Notes: generated by a model not told the origin, from the sequence alone. A stretch of 64,000 nucleotides of DNA from Larix kaempferi (GCA_027924585.1 BSBM01000597.1:1137501-1201500); one strand, 5' to 3'. Numbered from the stretch's first letter, positions 1 through 12,928 are shown. A program made the numbers and translations.

Positions 1-1017
1 AACTAGAATTGCCACCATATCTAAAAATTTTCCTTTTATGTTCAAAATTACTGGGTTTTGGGTTTTTCCAGCTAGGTACCCCTTCTCTTTTCTTATTCTG
101 GTCAAAGCAAAAAGTGGCTTTCCTCATGGCTTCTTCTAGTGTCTTAGGGTTATCGTACTCTATCCTATCCTTGATGTGGAAAGGTAGACAACTTAGGTAC
201 CTTTGGACCTTCGGTTTTTCTTCCACCATATACAACACATACCTTAGCAAACTTAAAAACTTGTTGTTCAGTTCTTTCATGTTCATCGTTCCCAGTTTCA
301 GATCATAGAATTCTTTGGATTTTTCTTCATAATACTGCTTAGATAAGAATTTCTTCTTAAAGTGTCTTTTAAAAGTACTCCAGCTCACATCTCGGTCTTT
401 TATACCTTTTACCCTTTTAAGGTCTTGCCACCAAATATTTGCCTTCCCAGTCATATTATAAATTGCCATCTTTGCCTTTAAGGATTCCGAATAGTCGTAG
501 ATCTGAAAATACTTTTTCATGCCGGACAGCCATGCTTCCTCTGTTTCGCCATTGAAAGTTGGGGGTTTGATTTTCTTGAATTCACCAGATATCTGTTCGT
601 ACTGTTTATTCCTTTTTATTTTTGGCTTGAAGTCTCCTTCACTGCTGTCACTAGAGTAGTTATGCTTCTTTTTACGTGGATGTTTGGCAGTTCTTGATGA
701 CGTTGAGTTGTTGTTTCCCTCAACTGTTTCTGTTTGTTTATCCTTGCCTTCATGAGATAGCTCTTTAGTTTCGGAAGTATGTTCAAGGTTCTATTCATAT
801 TTTGGGTATTGATCGAACAGTGCTTTGCTTCAACTCCTCCGGTGTCCTCAGGATTCTTTCATTGTCCTGTTTTACTGACTGGATCTCTACCTTCAATTCT
901 TGAAAAGCATGCAATAATTATGACGAATCGTTACCCCCAATTTCCTTGGAATTGTTGTTCCATACTTGGGCTGTTTGGCGGAAATCTGCCCCTTAGGTGT
1001 TCAGCTGATCCTTCCAT
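1..1017 (-). pseudogene. Ty3/gypsy Gag polyprotein, decayed, cut by the window edge
   Basis: The gag start is probably the ATG at 1017 (minus), about 140 nt after the primer site. An N-terminal charged, coil-like stretch (QELKVEIQSVKQDNERI, about 900-850) ends in stops and a frame change near 780-800. From there to the left edge the frame is open: a low-complexity Ser/Asn/Lys linker (780-600), then the retrotransposon gag core with FNGETEEAWLSGMKKYF, MTGKANIWWQDLKR and STFKRHFKKKFL. This is the classic W...MTG.A..WW signature of the plant gag domain that packages element RNA. The zinc knuckle and pol would lie left of position 1. Inactive because of the N-terminal frame breaks. Confidence 0.75.
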
Positions 1018-1154
1018 ATCTGTAAATCAAAGAAAAATTTTCTGTATACGACAAAATAATTTAAACTTGAGTTAGCGAAAAAAAAATTCACAGTCATAAA
1101 TTTTTCTGTTTGCGTGTTTCTTGGACCATCTTTAGGCCTAGAGTTCGAACATGA

Positions 1155-1166
1155 GCTCTAATACCA
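1155..1166 (-). other. Primer binding site, initiator tRNA-Met type
   Basis: On the minus strand this reads TGGTATTAGAGC, one base from TGGTATCAGAGC, the usual plant tRNA-iMet primer site, which also occurs perfectly twice in this window in the copia elements. It sits 2 nt inside the LTR boundary at 1169. Confidence 0.75.
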
Positions 1167-1168
1167 CA

Positions 1169-4100
1169 TGTAACATCCCGATATTTTCCAAAAAAAATCT
1201 AAATCGTCATTAAATGCTAATATTTGTAAAATGCGGAAATAATAATGTGTAATAAAGCAGTAATTAATAAATGCGTCATTTGGTAGGAACAATTTAACTG
1301 CTGTGTCTTTTTGTTTTTCTGATGGTGTACTGTTCCTGCGACACGTCATGAATCCAATTATATGCTTGAATGGATAATTTTTCGATATATTTTGAAACAG
1401 AATTCTCCTCGACAAGTACTGACAGTTTAATTTTTCTGGATGATGATGAAAGGGGTCCCACGAGGTGCCCCGAGGCTTACTTAGCTATTCAGCTAAAGCA
1501 TTATACTCGTCCTTCATGCGCAGATTCTCAGGTAAGAGATAGCGATAAAATTCAGAGTGTTTAATAACCGTGATATGAATAAAAACTGCTTATGATTTCG
1601 ACGCTACAGGTATGGTTTCCTTCCAATTTTGTAAGATGAACTTGACTACCTCAAAACTGTAGAAAACGTCAGTCTCAGGGTGTGATTGTTATGAATGTCC
1701 TTCATTGGGAGTCTATGACTTCACTTGTTATCATTCTATGAATGACTTGCGGCTGTTAGAACAATTCTTTTATAAATTTTGACTGTGACACTTTTAAGAT
1801 AAGGACACATGGTCCTAAGCCTACCATGGAGAGAGTAATAAGGTGATTCTAGTTCTCTATTACCTGGGAAATTATAATGGTGATACATTATGCATTAATA
1901 CCCTACCATACAATTTATACGATGGTTCCTTGGGTGGAAACTATACCCTAAGGGTGCAACCTTGTGAATTTATGCAATGGGCAAAACTTGATGAACTATA
2001 AGATGAACTTTATAATGATTTTATAATAAGTTGGGGTGGAATCAATCCATACCTTAGGATCGAATGCGACCTAGGTGGATGTTTTTATACTATGAGTGTG
2101 CTTAAATCGATTAAATGGAACATATAAGATCTTTAATATAGGCTACCAGTGAATGTTATGCTTGGTATAATTTATAAAGTCGATGCAATTAAGCGTTGAT
2201 CCATGTGGTTGGTAGGTGGAATGATGGCGTTGTATAAAGTCTGCGTACGAATTCAAAGGTGTCGTAAATGATTGGGTTTGTAATCAATTCACCTGGCCAC
2301 CATGTTAATGGGATATTACGTGCATGTTGTAAAGAGTGTCCAGCATGTGAGAAGGTTTGTCAATGTTGAGTTGTAACGGGCCTCCTGCCCTGGTGTCAAC
2401 AAAGTTGGAAACTTCGTGGCTTGGGAGATGGAGGGGAGAGTTATTATCGCACCTACCACCCTCCAACGTGCCTCATGGAACTTAGATCTCCCTCGTTGAT
2501 TGTTGTGCATCAGGATCATTGAGAACCCTAACGTAACTTATGGGATATTGTAACGTTTTATTGGCATTCATTTCGGTGCTAGGGTTTGGGGGTGAGGCCA
2601 ACCGGCCGAGAGGCACTTAGGGTTTTGATGTTTTTTTAGCCTCCCTCGGGCTCGATTCTGAGACTGGCAGCAACCTCCAAACTATAAGTGAATGCTATCA
2701 ATGGAGGCCGAGTCGAGAGTTGAGTAGTGTGGCAATCCAGAGGTTGGATGAGTGCGTCTGTTGGGGCGTCGTAGTGACTTGAAAGTCTGGGGTTTCAACC
2801 GGGTTGTAAGTTTCAAAAGGTATCACATAGTGTGGCCTTCAAGTTGGGTGCTTCTCCTTCGCAGTGGATGGATGGCTGGCTTCGTCGATCTTCTGTCAAG
2901 ACACAAGTATAGTAAAGTTGCAAAAGTTTAAAGTTTTCTTTGTTGCATGCATCATTATTTCATGATTGATTTTTAAGTCTGAGCATGGTCATTTGGTAGG
3001 TAGCTCTCGGCGAACAACAGGGTGCCAGGAAAAATTGACGGGGAGAAGAAATATAGCGAACCCACTGGTAAGCTTCGGTGATACCCCTACCTTGTGGTTC
3101 TCCTGGAATCAGACTTGATGAGCAGGGTGTTGGAAGTATCTCTTCTCGGCAGTGACTTTTGCCTCGCCTGCAGCATTGGGAAACATTACTGTTTAAGTTT
3201 TGTTTGTTAGTGTAGATGATGTGAATATTTCTTAAAATGTATGGCCGGCCAACCCTTGGCTCGGCGAGCTTGATAGGGTTGAAACCTCGTTGTTGCAAGG
3301 GATTTCACAGTATTAAAAGTTTTATGTTATCGTTATGCACTTCTAAATCGATGGAAGAACCTAGTGTGGAGCTGTAGGGAATAACACTGTTGACTATGGT
3401 TTGTTTCGGAAATAACTGAGTAGTGTAAAAAGAATGGGTTTTGAATGGAACCCTCAATAAACAATGAGGCGATCTGTAGGATGCTGCCATCGTAATTTTA
3501 AATGGAAATGTTCATTGTTTAGGGTTTAATGTTTACGTATGGTGTTTTTAAACTCTCATTTTCGAATTTTGTTTCAAGAATGAAAAGCATGTTTAAGTGT
3601 TTATTTAAAGAGTGGCTATAATCCGATAATATAAAGGTGTTATTTTTGGTTTGAATACAACTGTGATAATGTTAAACCCTAGCCTGTCGATGATAATGAA
3701 ATATGTTGGTGTGTAATGATGTTTAAAATGCAAGAATAATAGATCTTGATTCTACAGTTAGGATATCTAGGATAATGAAAATATTTGATTTTGCAGCTGT
3801 TAAATGTTTGTAAATATTAGTATGATGAGAACAAATCAATCCTGGTTTGGGTGTAGAGACGTTGTATTTTACTCTGTCAATTCAATAATGCTATTATTTT
3901 CTTTGCTTTTAAAAGCATGCTATTATGTGAAGTGAATTCTATCACATGCAGTTGATAATACAGAATCAAAGAATTTACAGTGTATTCATCAGTTAGTTTA
4001 ATTTTCCTATTAATATAACAGTTGGTCTACTTTAATTCTATCTCCCTGTGTTGTCCAATTTGGAGCTCTGGAGAAAATGAAAGAACAATACAATACTCCT

Positions 4101-6784
4101 TTTTTTTGCACAAAAATAATACAGTGATGACAATAATTTCTATAAAGATCAGTCAGACTCAAATAACAAATAAAAGAATGAGTATGTGGTTAAACAGAAT
4201 GCATGATATTGGTTTCTTTGAAGAAATAACTGATGGTCAGTAAACCCTAGATGTTAACACCATGTCCACCTTCAGAAGTCAGAAAAGAACCTACTGCTAT
4301 AACTAGTTTTTGGTATGTTGTTTTAGCATACAGATTTGAACAGTAAAAACAATGTATGCAAAGATTTAATTTGCAGCTGCTAGGTAATAAGATGCATAGG
4401 AATATAAGTCTGTGCATGGGTGGTCTCTTGGGTTTATGTATATAGATGCATGCTAGGTTTCACTTTTTAACTAAACAGATTTAATGCTACCTCTCTGTAC
4501 TGGAGTATGATGCAGCTTCACGCATGGGGAAAAATGCAGAGGATTCATTTTATCAGTTCAGCAAATTTAAATAAATCAAGATCTGACATTTTACTGCTAC
4601 TGGTCATTAATAACATTTCTAAGTCATTTTCTGAGAGCATTCGTATGATTGGAAACCAAAAAAATAAAGGAATAGAACCTGAATGTGAAAGGAGGAACAA
4701 ATCACTCAAGAAGCCTGTTCCACCCAACCTGCTCCTAAGTAGTCAATATGTCTGCCTTAGGACCCCTGAGCCTGTCCACTGATCCACCAGGAGGAAAAAA
4801 GTTCTGAAGCTTAGGATCTCCACTTGCAGCAGCAAGAAATTTATCCAGCCTTACAAGCTTAGTAAGCAATTGGACCAGCACCAGCACCTCTAGTCTGTCC
4901 TTCTCATAACATTTGTAGACTTATACTTGCACCCTCCACAGCCTCCCTATTCGAATCTCTCAGCCATCAACTGATGCACATGAGGAATGTTTCTGCAGAA
5001 AACATTGTAAGAGCTCCCTGCTCAATTCGAATTGCCTTTTATATGCTGCCTAGGTCTTTTTTTGTAATTACTGGTCATTAGTGAGCTACCTGTTCACCTC
5101 CCTCCACCTGGAGGGGGAAATGCCACAAAATTAGGGGGAGTTGTCCCATACCAACAGCTAATGGTAGAGTGAAAATGCTGCCATCTGTCCCAATCCTTCC
5201 AGCAGCTTCCATTCCTCCTAGTGGGCCAGTGGAAACTCTTGTAATAGCTTTCTTGAGTGTTTGTCTCCCATTTTTATTTATTAAATAATAATAATGAGTC
5301 ATTACATTCATCTTTGACTAATTGGTCATAATTACAAAACTTGTAATTATAATTTAACACAAAGTATTTTGCAAAAATGATAATAGTAGAAAATAATTAT
5401 TCCCAAAAATTGGGTAGGTGACAAGGATAGTTACCTTCATAAGGTGACCGCAAACTTAGCCTAAGAACCTCCTACGAAACCCTGTTGTGCTCTTACCATC
5501 CCTCTAAACCCTAGCGTCCCGGGAGGCTATCGGCCTCCACCACCGGCCTTGCCAAAGAAAAAATGAATGGAGTTATGAGACTTCGTAGTCTTTACTAGCA
5601 TGGTTAGGGTTTATCCCAAAACCCAAAGCCTTCACATGAAGACTATGCCACGGGGAATGCCATTGTATAAACCACCATAAACATATTAATTCACTTTAAA
5701 TGTTAAACTTGTCAAAGCTGCCAACGCATAGTTCCACTAGGAATCAAATCTTGGTCTATGCTGTGTATAAAGTTTACATAGTCAAGAACTAGTTGATTAC
5801 CAACATTTCTTCACGCATAAAACTCATTAAACCCAAAATTTGATTCATTCATGGTTTAGTTTATAAGCTTTGGAACGTAATATATCCAATGCTAAATACA
5901 TTTGCACATTATAAAATTATAAACATGGTTGTGGGATTTTGACCCCACCATATGTATTTAGTTCTCACATAAGATTTAGGGTCGAATATATATGAATTAT
6001 ACCATGTTCATGATATAATGTCAAAATGATAATAACATATGGATAACATAAGTTGAAGTTGCTAGCTCATATTGAAATACATATAAAGAATATTTTTTAT
6101 AAGCTTAAAGTTAATATGTAAGCTATATACAAAGCTAGTATGGTCTTGTGTTTCATTAAATATATTGTCTCTCAACAAAGCAAACTCTTTTATGCTGGTA
6201 ATTATCATTATAATCCAGTGTAAAGAACATTAAGATAAGAATGAACATACTATATTTTTAATCTCAATCTTTAAACTTGGAAGTATATCTCTTACCTACG
6301 ATCTGTACATAAATGGTAAAGAGCGTTAGCTATAAAATAGCTAAGTAAGCCTCGAGGTACCCATAGGACCCCTTCATCAAAAGGAAAAATCAAACAGTTA
6401 GTATCTATGAGTAAAACAATAGTACAGTATGAGATAAATTGAATGACGATGTATGTATATATATATATAAAACAAGTAACCATAAATAATCAGACAATGA
6501 AGTTAACATATAAACATTTGGCATGTCGTTACAGCATTAGTACATGTATTCAATCATTGGTATGCATTAAAGATAGTTAAGAAAAAATATAAATAAAGAA
6601 TGTAATTGATGTAACGTACATATAAATATTGACGATTGTTTGAAGTATGTGTCGACATAGAATATAGTCAACGTGTTGATAAATAAATTAGATTGTCACT
6701 AATGATACTTTCCGCATAACAAATATAAGCATTAATTGCTACATAGAAAAATTTTAAATTTTTGTGAAATTTGGGGATGTTACA
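1169..6784 (-). repeat. Candidate long LTR (about 5.6 kb) of the gypsy element
   Basis: One end is TGTAACATCCC next to the primer site; the next matching end on the other side is GGGATGTTACA at 6774-6784. The inverted similarity continues inward about 80 nt on each side (shared blocks around ATTAATGCT, ATATTTGT and TGCGGAAA), a pattern often seen at gypsy LTR ends. Nothing between them reads as protein; the short open frames on both strands look random. About 5.6 kb is long for an LTR but within the range of large plant gypsy families. It could instead be a shorter LTR that received insertions. The partner LTR is outside the window. Confidence 0.45.
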
Positions 6785-7098
6785 TCGTGGGGCCTCCACC
6801 AATAGGTCTTGTTGGTACCAAAATCTACCTTGGAAAAATTTCAAGATCCGACAGTGCATTGATTGGAAAATCTAAAAGAGACACTTTCAAAAGTTCAGAA
6901 AAAGCAGTATCATTTTCACTAAAGTCTTGGGTTTTTTGTTTCAACCTGTTCAGCCTCTTTTCTCCATTGATCAAATTCTAAATATTATTGCTCCCTTGTT
7001 TTTTTTGTGAAATTACCAAGTGATACTGCCAAAGAATTTTTAACCTTTCACTAATTGTGTGCATATCTTGTCAAGACCCCGTCATTAGAGGAACCCGT
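6785..7098. other. Spacer, no gene seen
   Basis: AT-rich DNA with no recognisable coding sequence. Its right part holds an extra copy of the CATTAGAGGAA terminus (7083-7093) just outside the fold-back element. Confidence 0.5.
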
Positions 7099-7676
7099 CA
7101 TTAGAGGAAATTTCAATTTAAAATGGGCCTTCCAAAAATAATACAAATTCCATGTCATCATGTATTAGCCAATCAAAATGCTTTAAAATTCAACAAGGGA
7201 GCACCTAAAAAAATTGGAGGGAAAAAATAAAAACTACTTTTTTGGATCATATTTTCAACTTATCTCCTTGTAGGTTTACTCAAATTTCAAGCGGGAGGAC
7301 TCGTTGGATGCATAATTAAATTATGCATCCAACAAGTACCCATGTTGCATACTTTTAACAACATCCACACCATGAAAAATCGAAAATACATTAAAAAACG
7401 TGTTTTCTCTCACTAGAAACACGTTTTTTAATGTATTTTCGATTTTTCATGGTGTGGATGTTGTTAAAAGTATGCAACATGGGTACTCATTGGATGCCTA
7501 ATTTAATTATGCATCCAACGAGTCCTCCCGCTTGAAATTTGAGTAAACCTACAAGGAGATAAGTTGAAAATACGATCCAAAAAAGTAGTTTTTTACTCTC
7601 TCTCTCTACTATTATTTTATTATTTTCTTATTATTTTCCTTAGGAGACCCATTTTTTACCCAAATTTCCTCTAATG
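7099..7676. mobile_element. Fold-back / MITE-like element with very long inverted arms
   Basis: Outer ends are inverted copies: CATTAGAGGAAATTT at 7099-7113 and its reverse complement at 7662-7676. Inside lies a nearly perfect inverted repeat, left arm about 7228-7405 and right arm about 7416-7595, with a loop of roughly 10 nt. The arms differ at only a handful of positions (for example ATCATATT/ATCGTATT, and AACAAG against AATGAG). No coding sequence. A target-site duplication is not evident; a tandem second copy of the left end at 7083 blurs that boundary. I interpret it as a non-autonomous DNA transposon; a transcript would fold into a hairpin of about 180 bp. Confidence 0.7.
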
Positions 7677-7726
7677 CTTCTTAAAATTAGCAAATTACTA
7701 AATATGTTTATGAGTTGAATTCTATC

Positions 7727-7815
7727 GTGTGGTTTCATTTTTCATTTGGAAAATACCAAATGGGTGTGGTTTCATTTTTCATTTGGAAAATACCAAATGG
7801 GTGTGGTTTCATTGG
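7727..7815. repeat. Tandem repeat, 37-bp unit, about 2.4 copies
   Basis: The unit begins GTGTGGTTTCATTTTTCATT and recurs at 7727, 7764 and 7801 exactly 37 bp apart; the third copy degenerates after GTGTGGTTTCATT. The first two copies are essentially identical, pointing to a recent local duplication. Confidence 0.9.
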
Positions 7816-8836
7816 TCATTGTTCATCATAAATTAATTTATAATCTGCAAAATTTGACTTTCATAATTACTGTCGTATGTTTGCAGAAACAACACTCCAT
7901 AGTTTCCTTGGTCGAGTCAAGGCTCGAACGGCTCTGAAGATCCAACAATAGGGCCCTTTCCCCATCTTCTCTTCTCTCTTAAATAGAGAAATTTCCAGGT
8001 ACACATGTTGCTTCATGCAAAAATGTTAATTTATGCAAAATAATTAAAATGGATATTCATCTAACCATGTGTCACTCTCTCATGAGAGTGCACATATATT
8101 CCAAAATTTACCCCTAGAAGTCCCCTAATGCTAGGAATTCAATCTCTAGATTTGTGGGTGAAAGTGAAGTTGTCTAGTTAATCATTTCTAGTCTACTTTT
8201 GCTCCAATTTAATTATTTCTAAATAATTAATTATAACTAATTATTTCATGCACAACTAGATTGATGTCATATTATCCTACAATTAATTAGTTACAAATAA
8301 ACATTTCTTTGCACAACTAATGTAATGCAAAACTACATGTCAATTTCATAGGTGCTCATTTACCTATTTAGCTATTATTTGTCTAGGCACCACATCGTTG
8401 GGTCCTTCCGTCAATCGCTTTTCCTTTATTATCTAGGTACTGCGTCGTCGGGTCCTTTCGACAATAATTTAGCTTTTGTCTGATGTGCAGGGATACCGTG
8501 TAGTGATTTTTAGGAATCATGACCAAAAATAATCCATATACACTCTACATGAGACTAATGGCGTTGAGGAGTAAGTCTGTTCTTACTGCGTGCCCCTCAA
8601 CCTCGTACGTGAACAAACCATTGTGGTCTCCCCCGTATGACTTCACGCTCACCTGAGTGAAGTTGAATGACTTCCAACTCGTGTGTGGAAATTATCGAGA
8701 GTCAACATCGTCGTCGCATTCTCATGTGTATGTTTCTCGTTCTCTACGACCTGTTTTATTCCTTTGTGAGTCCGTCGATGAACCGTTTCATTTATCACTA
8801 CACACATGCTCAATGCACACATTAATAGCTTTGTTA
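7816..8836. other. Intergenic, no gene seen; short duplicated motif
   Basis: No coding sequence supported. A diverged pair at about 8383-8412 and 8432-8460 shares CTAGG(C/T)AC and (C/T)CGGGTCCTT-like cores. The surroundings resemble LTR-type non-coding sequence but no LTR ends could be paired. Confidence 0.4.
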
Positions 8837-9126
8837 TCAATTGTCATAGTTCATCTCATAAATCGCAATTCGTTAAACAATCATAATTTACTCATAATTA
8901 TCATAATTCATCTCATACATTGCAAATGTTCAAACAATCATAATTTACTCATCATCATCAAAGTTCATCTCATAAATTGTAAATCATCATACAATCATAA
9001 CTCATTCATAATCATCATAGTTCACCTCATAAATTGTAAATCGTCAACAATCATAAATTATTCATAATCATCATAGTTCATCTCATCAATTGTAAATAGT
9101 CAACAATCCTAATTTATTCATAATTA
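8837..9126. repeat. AT-rich minisatellite, about 60-bp unit, about 5 copies
   Basis: Repeats of a unit built from CATAGTTCATCTCATAAATTG, CAA(A)CAATCATAATTTA and CTCATAATCAT. Copies differ by point changes and small indels, so it is older than the 37-bp array. A 136-residue open frame across it (8657-9067, plus) is just the repeat translated, with monotonous Ile/His/Asn content. Confidence 0.85.
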
Positions 9127-10311
9127 TAGTCTAAACCCATGATCTAGGTTAGAGCATAATCAATCACCGCATGAGTCTCACATCATCAACCAATTTTATT
9201 TTGAATTATTCATAATTGTCAATTTATTACGGATTTATTTCGCTGGGTCACTTGGAAAGTGACCTCAAGATCTCTAGACAGTCTAGGGGCATTATAGAAG
9301 TACATACGCAATACTTAGAATAACACCTATCTGTATTATTCTCTCCACTTAATTTTTTACTACAAATTTTATTTTATTAGAAGTGGGTTTTACTTTAGTA
9401 GGCTTTACCTTATAAAAAGTGGGTGTAACTTATGGTTAGAGTAATTAACATTAAAAATAAATTTATATTATGCTACAAATTAGATCCCTCTCAACACAAT
9501 TTCAAATAATTTATGGCTTTGGTTATCACCTATGGGCATTCACCGGCCACAAGTTAAGTGGTTGTACTAGTTATAAAAACATGATAATAATCTCACGTAA
9601 CAATAAAAGGTCGTGCTAGATAATACTTATCTTCAATATCATGTAAATTGTCTCACATTTCTTTCACCTTAGATAAGTAATCATTCATAGATCCAATCTT
9701 ATTCTTCTTTCACTTTTGATATGTATTCATCGAAAGATTCAATCTTATTAATCTTAATCATAATAATTTCTTTTTCAAAAGCAATATCTTATATTGCATT
9801 CTATTTGTCGAACAAAGTTTTCAATACCTTCCATATTTTTCTATCATTAAGCATTTAAACTTTCTATCAACTTCAACTCCAATTCACATAGTTTTCAATA
9901 TCTTCCCTGGTTTTTATTGTTAAACATTTAAACCTTCTATCAAGTTCAACTCCAATCCACATAGTGAAAATCCAATCTTCCCACCAATATATATTTCTAC
10001 AAATTTCACATAAAAATATATAATTAACAGAAAATCTTACAACACATCTTCCAACAAAGTGTAAATATAGTAAACACCAGTCTCTAGAGCACATCAACCA
10101 TCTCAAATCACACCAACCACATCAAATGACTCTGTTAAACACCCTTTAAACTAAGCTTTGGAAAACTGCTTTTCAATTTATGCGACCTTGTAAAGCATAA
10201 AGCAACAAATAATATAAAACATATAAAGGTGGATAAGTACTCAAAAAACTTTTTAAATAAATAAATATTATTTCCATGTCTTTTTTAATAACATCCCTTA
10301 TTTTTTTGGTC
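9127..10311. other. Intergenic, AT-rich, nothing recognised
   Basis: No coding sequence, RNA gene or clear repeat. A short near-duplicate (CACATAGT with AAACTTTCTATCAA-type flanks) occurs around 9855-9970. Confidence 0.4.
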
Positions 10312-10458
10312 AGAGTCACGGAATTATATTTTATCACTCCTTGGACATGTCACTCTAAGGACTCCAAGTTTTAGATGCTAGCATGCTCACTCTAAAATTG
10401 AACCGAGGCGAGTAATGGAAAACTCCCACTGATTTACCACTTGACCACAACTCAGCCG
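10312..10458 (-). mobile_element. tRNA-derived SINE-like element
   Basis: On the minus strand TGGTCAAGTGGTAAATC (about 10433-10449) resembles a pol III A box and GGTTCAATTTT (about 10394-10404) a weakened B box, about 40 nt apart as in tRNA genes and SINEs. It does not fold as a complete tRNA and is followed by unrelated AT-rich sequence. Similar A/B pairs occur near 13040 (plus) and 41050 (minus). Ends and target duplication are not defined. Confidence 0.4.
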
Positions 10459-11527
10459 ACATTTCCATGATCTCTCAATCAAACCTAACAAAATCGATGC
10501 ATGCTCAACACTATTTCGCTTACAACATCTTTGGTCTAGTCACATCATGGTCGTCGACTAGGAAGAAAGGTGTGGTAAAAGGCAGCCTCGTTGATGCCAA
10601 TGGTTCGGTAAAATCCAGCCTCGTTGATGCCAATGGTTTGAGCTTGAAATCCTATCTCCAAGATATTGATTTTGGCTCAACCAAATATTAATAAAGGCAC
10701 TAGCTAGATTCCACGAACACAGATCGACACAAAGAAACGGAAGGGTTTATATTCCATAAACAAAGATCAACAACAAAACACTTATTGTAATTGGTTTTTA
10801 CTTGTATTTGAATGTGAATTTTGAGTATGTAGAGAAGACTAAAGACTTTAGCAAAGAGGATCGTTCTCCATTTTCTTCGTAAAACGTAAAATGTTATATT
10901 AGACAATGAGAAGTGGATAGTGAATTTAGGGGGCTTTATGTTGATTTGTATGCTTGTGAAGATTTGTTTTAGCATACATTTTGTAATATCTTAATTTTGA
11001 TTCAAGAATGGGTGACAGAGGAAAGTTGTTGCAATATATAGATGTTTATTATTATTATTTTTTACAGGGAATGGTTCGTTTAATAATAAAAATATATTTA
11101 CATTACAATTAATCAATTATTTCATTATATTAAAAATGAGACATTTATAAACATTCTTATTAACATATATATTATATTGAGGTTTAGGATTTTCCCAAAC
11201 ACTATTAAATTTTAAAAGTAAATACACAATTAACAATTAGAAAGAGCCGAAAGCTAATGGCTTACCATGGTAAAAGAAACTCAATAAACTTAATCTAAAA
11301 TACTAAAATAATCAAGAACCCTAAGAAGTTATCATAGTAAAGGAGAATACAATGAGCATACTCCAACTTGCTCACACAAATAACAAAGTTAGTCATATTT
11401 TATTTTGAAGAGTTATTATTAATTTAATCATTTTTAATTAATAATCTAAAATACACCATTTTTTTTTTAAAAAGAAAAAATGATCAATAAAATATTTATT
11501 TTGAATATCAAATACAACACAATCTTA
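10459..11527. other. Intergenic, nothing recognised
   Basis: AT-rich DNA. A short direct repeat (GTAAAA(G/T)(G/C)CAGCCTCGTTGATGC, about 10575-10632) lies in an otherwise anonymous short open frame; I see no supportable gene. Confidence 0.4.
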
Positions 11528-11694
11528 TAGAAAGTTTTAATGAATAATACATGTCCATAGTTCTAATGAATAATACATGTAGAAAGTTCTAATAAATAGT
11601 ATATGTCCATAGTTCTAATGAATAATACATGTAGAAAGTTCTAATGAATAATATATGTCCATAGTTTTAATGAATAATACATGTCCATAATAGT
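11528..11694. repeat. Tandem repeat, about 28-bp half-unit / 56-bp unit
   Basis: Six imperfect copies of (T/C)TAATGAATAATACATGT alternately preceded by AGAAAGTT and CCATAGTT, giving a higher-order dimer unit of about 56 bp. Confidence 0.85.
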
Positions 11695-12805
11695 AAGTAT
11701 CCAAAGTTACACTTTGTTATCCCTTTTACAAAAATTTGCACTGTGATTTTTAGTCAATTTTGACAATCTTTTAACATATAATAAGTATATGGTGAAATTT
11801 ATAAGAGATCAGCTGATTTGGATTTCAAAACTACATGATAGGTTGTAGTTGAGCAATGATCCATGAAAAATTAACCCATCTTAACCAATTAAGAGAAAAC
11901 TTTTAGTTAAAGATAAACATATTTCAATAATAAGCATAGATTTACATATTTCAAAGCCTCAACTCAAACACAAACTGAATCTTGATCAATTATGTATGTT
12001 GCATGTAAGGAATGTATAGTATGTTGTATGTAAGGAATGTATAGAAATCTAACTCTATAAACCTATATAGTATAATTGATAAAATGACTAAACAACTTTT
12101 CTCAATTTCAGAGCCGATTTGTCAAGGATCACATTTTAAAAAAAATTACAATCTCTCCTATGCACCAATTTGCTAGTCAAACCATTTATGAGCAAACTAA
12201 CCAAGTAGCCTTTCACACAGAATCCACACCCAACACCTACTATTCGTAACAAATTTGAACATATCATTATGCCGTGGTATATCCAGTATAAAGCAACGAA
12301 CTTTGCCAATATTCGTCCATTTTATTAGATGGCTTTGGATATCCTGACAGTCCGGATTGATTCTGGGTTTCAATCGTGGGTTGTAAAATCCAAATCCTCG
12401 AACTAAATGAACTATTGAGAATATCCGGATGGAAAATCAACACCCATGCAATGACGACTCGCTAATTTACAATTTACAAACCAGTAACAGCATTAACAAA
12501 TGAGACTCATTTGATGATGAATGCACTTAACAATTTACCAACCGGCGACATCAGTAATGGAAATCCTTGTGTTGTGGATGCAATTAACAATCACAGAATT
12601 ACATTAAACATACTTATTTGTATTGAAATTTTGATATGGATCAATACGCCACCCCAGTGATAGTCCGATTTACCAAATGGATGCATCGAGGTATCATCCA
12701 GATCTTCGGAACACAGAAGCCAGACCACATCTGGATTTCCATTTGCGGATGTATTTTGGGACAAACGGTAAGTTGTTGCAGAACTAAACAATGCCGCCTA
12801 ATCCG
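11695..12805. other. Intergenic, nothing recognised; 25-bp duplication
   Basis: GTATGTTGCATGTAAGGAATGTATA-type sequence is duplicated at about 11995-12044. No supportable coding sequence; short overlapping frames near 12600-12860 look like chance. Confidence 0.45.
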
Positions 12806-12928
12806 AGCTGAGGGGTTTGCAATTTCAAATTTCAAATTAACCTGCAGCTGAGGGGTTTGCAATTTCAAATTTCAAATTAACCTGCCAGCTGAGGGGTTTG
12901 CAATTTCAAATTTCAAATTAACTTGCCA
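12806..12928. repeat. Tandem repeat, 40-41-bp unit, 3 copies
   Basis: Units starting AGCTGAGGGGTTTGCAATTT at 12806, 12846 and 12887. Copies are almost identical, differing by one inserted C and one C/T change, so the expansion is recent. Confidence 0.95.

Larger units (their letters stand above)
1..6784 (-). mobile_element. Ty3/gypsy LTR retrotransposon, partial (LTR, PBS, start of gag)
   Basis: Read on the minus strand, the parts follow the order LTR (6784 to 1169), a 2-nt gap, a tRNA-Met type primer binding site (1166-1155), a leader, and a gag reading frame running off the left edge. The rest of the element (protease to 3' LTR) lies outside the window, so the LTR cannot be confirmed by its partner. 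The order and the gag fold family are those of Ty3/gypsy; assignment to a lineage is not possible from gag alone. The gag is broken by frameshifts and stops, so this copy is dead. Confidence 0.7.

Noticed and set aside
9-308. 99-residue plus-strand ORF
   Set aside because: Antisense shadow of the gypsy gag.
8657-9067. 136-residue ORF on the plus strand
   Set aside because: Mostly the translated AT-rich minisatellite; no domain or codon signal.
8837-9126. CRISPR-like array
   Set aside because: Units are contiguous, diverged and AT-rich without unique spacers; plant nuclear DNA.
7069-9300. A second gypsy LTR starting TGTCAAGACCC
   Set aside because: No matching end, PBS or partner could be found.
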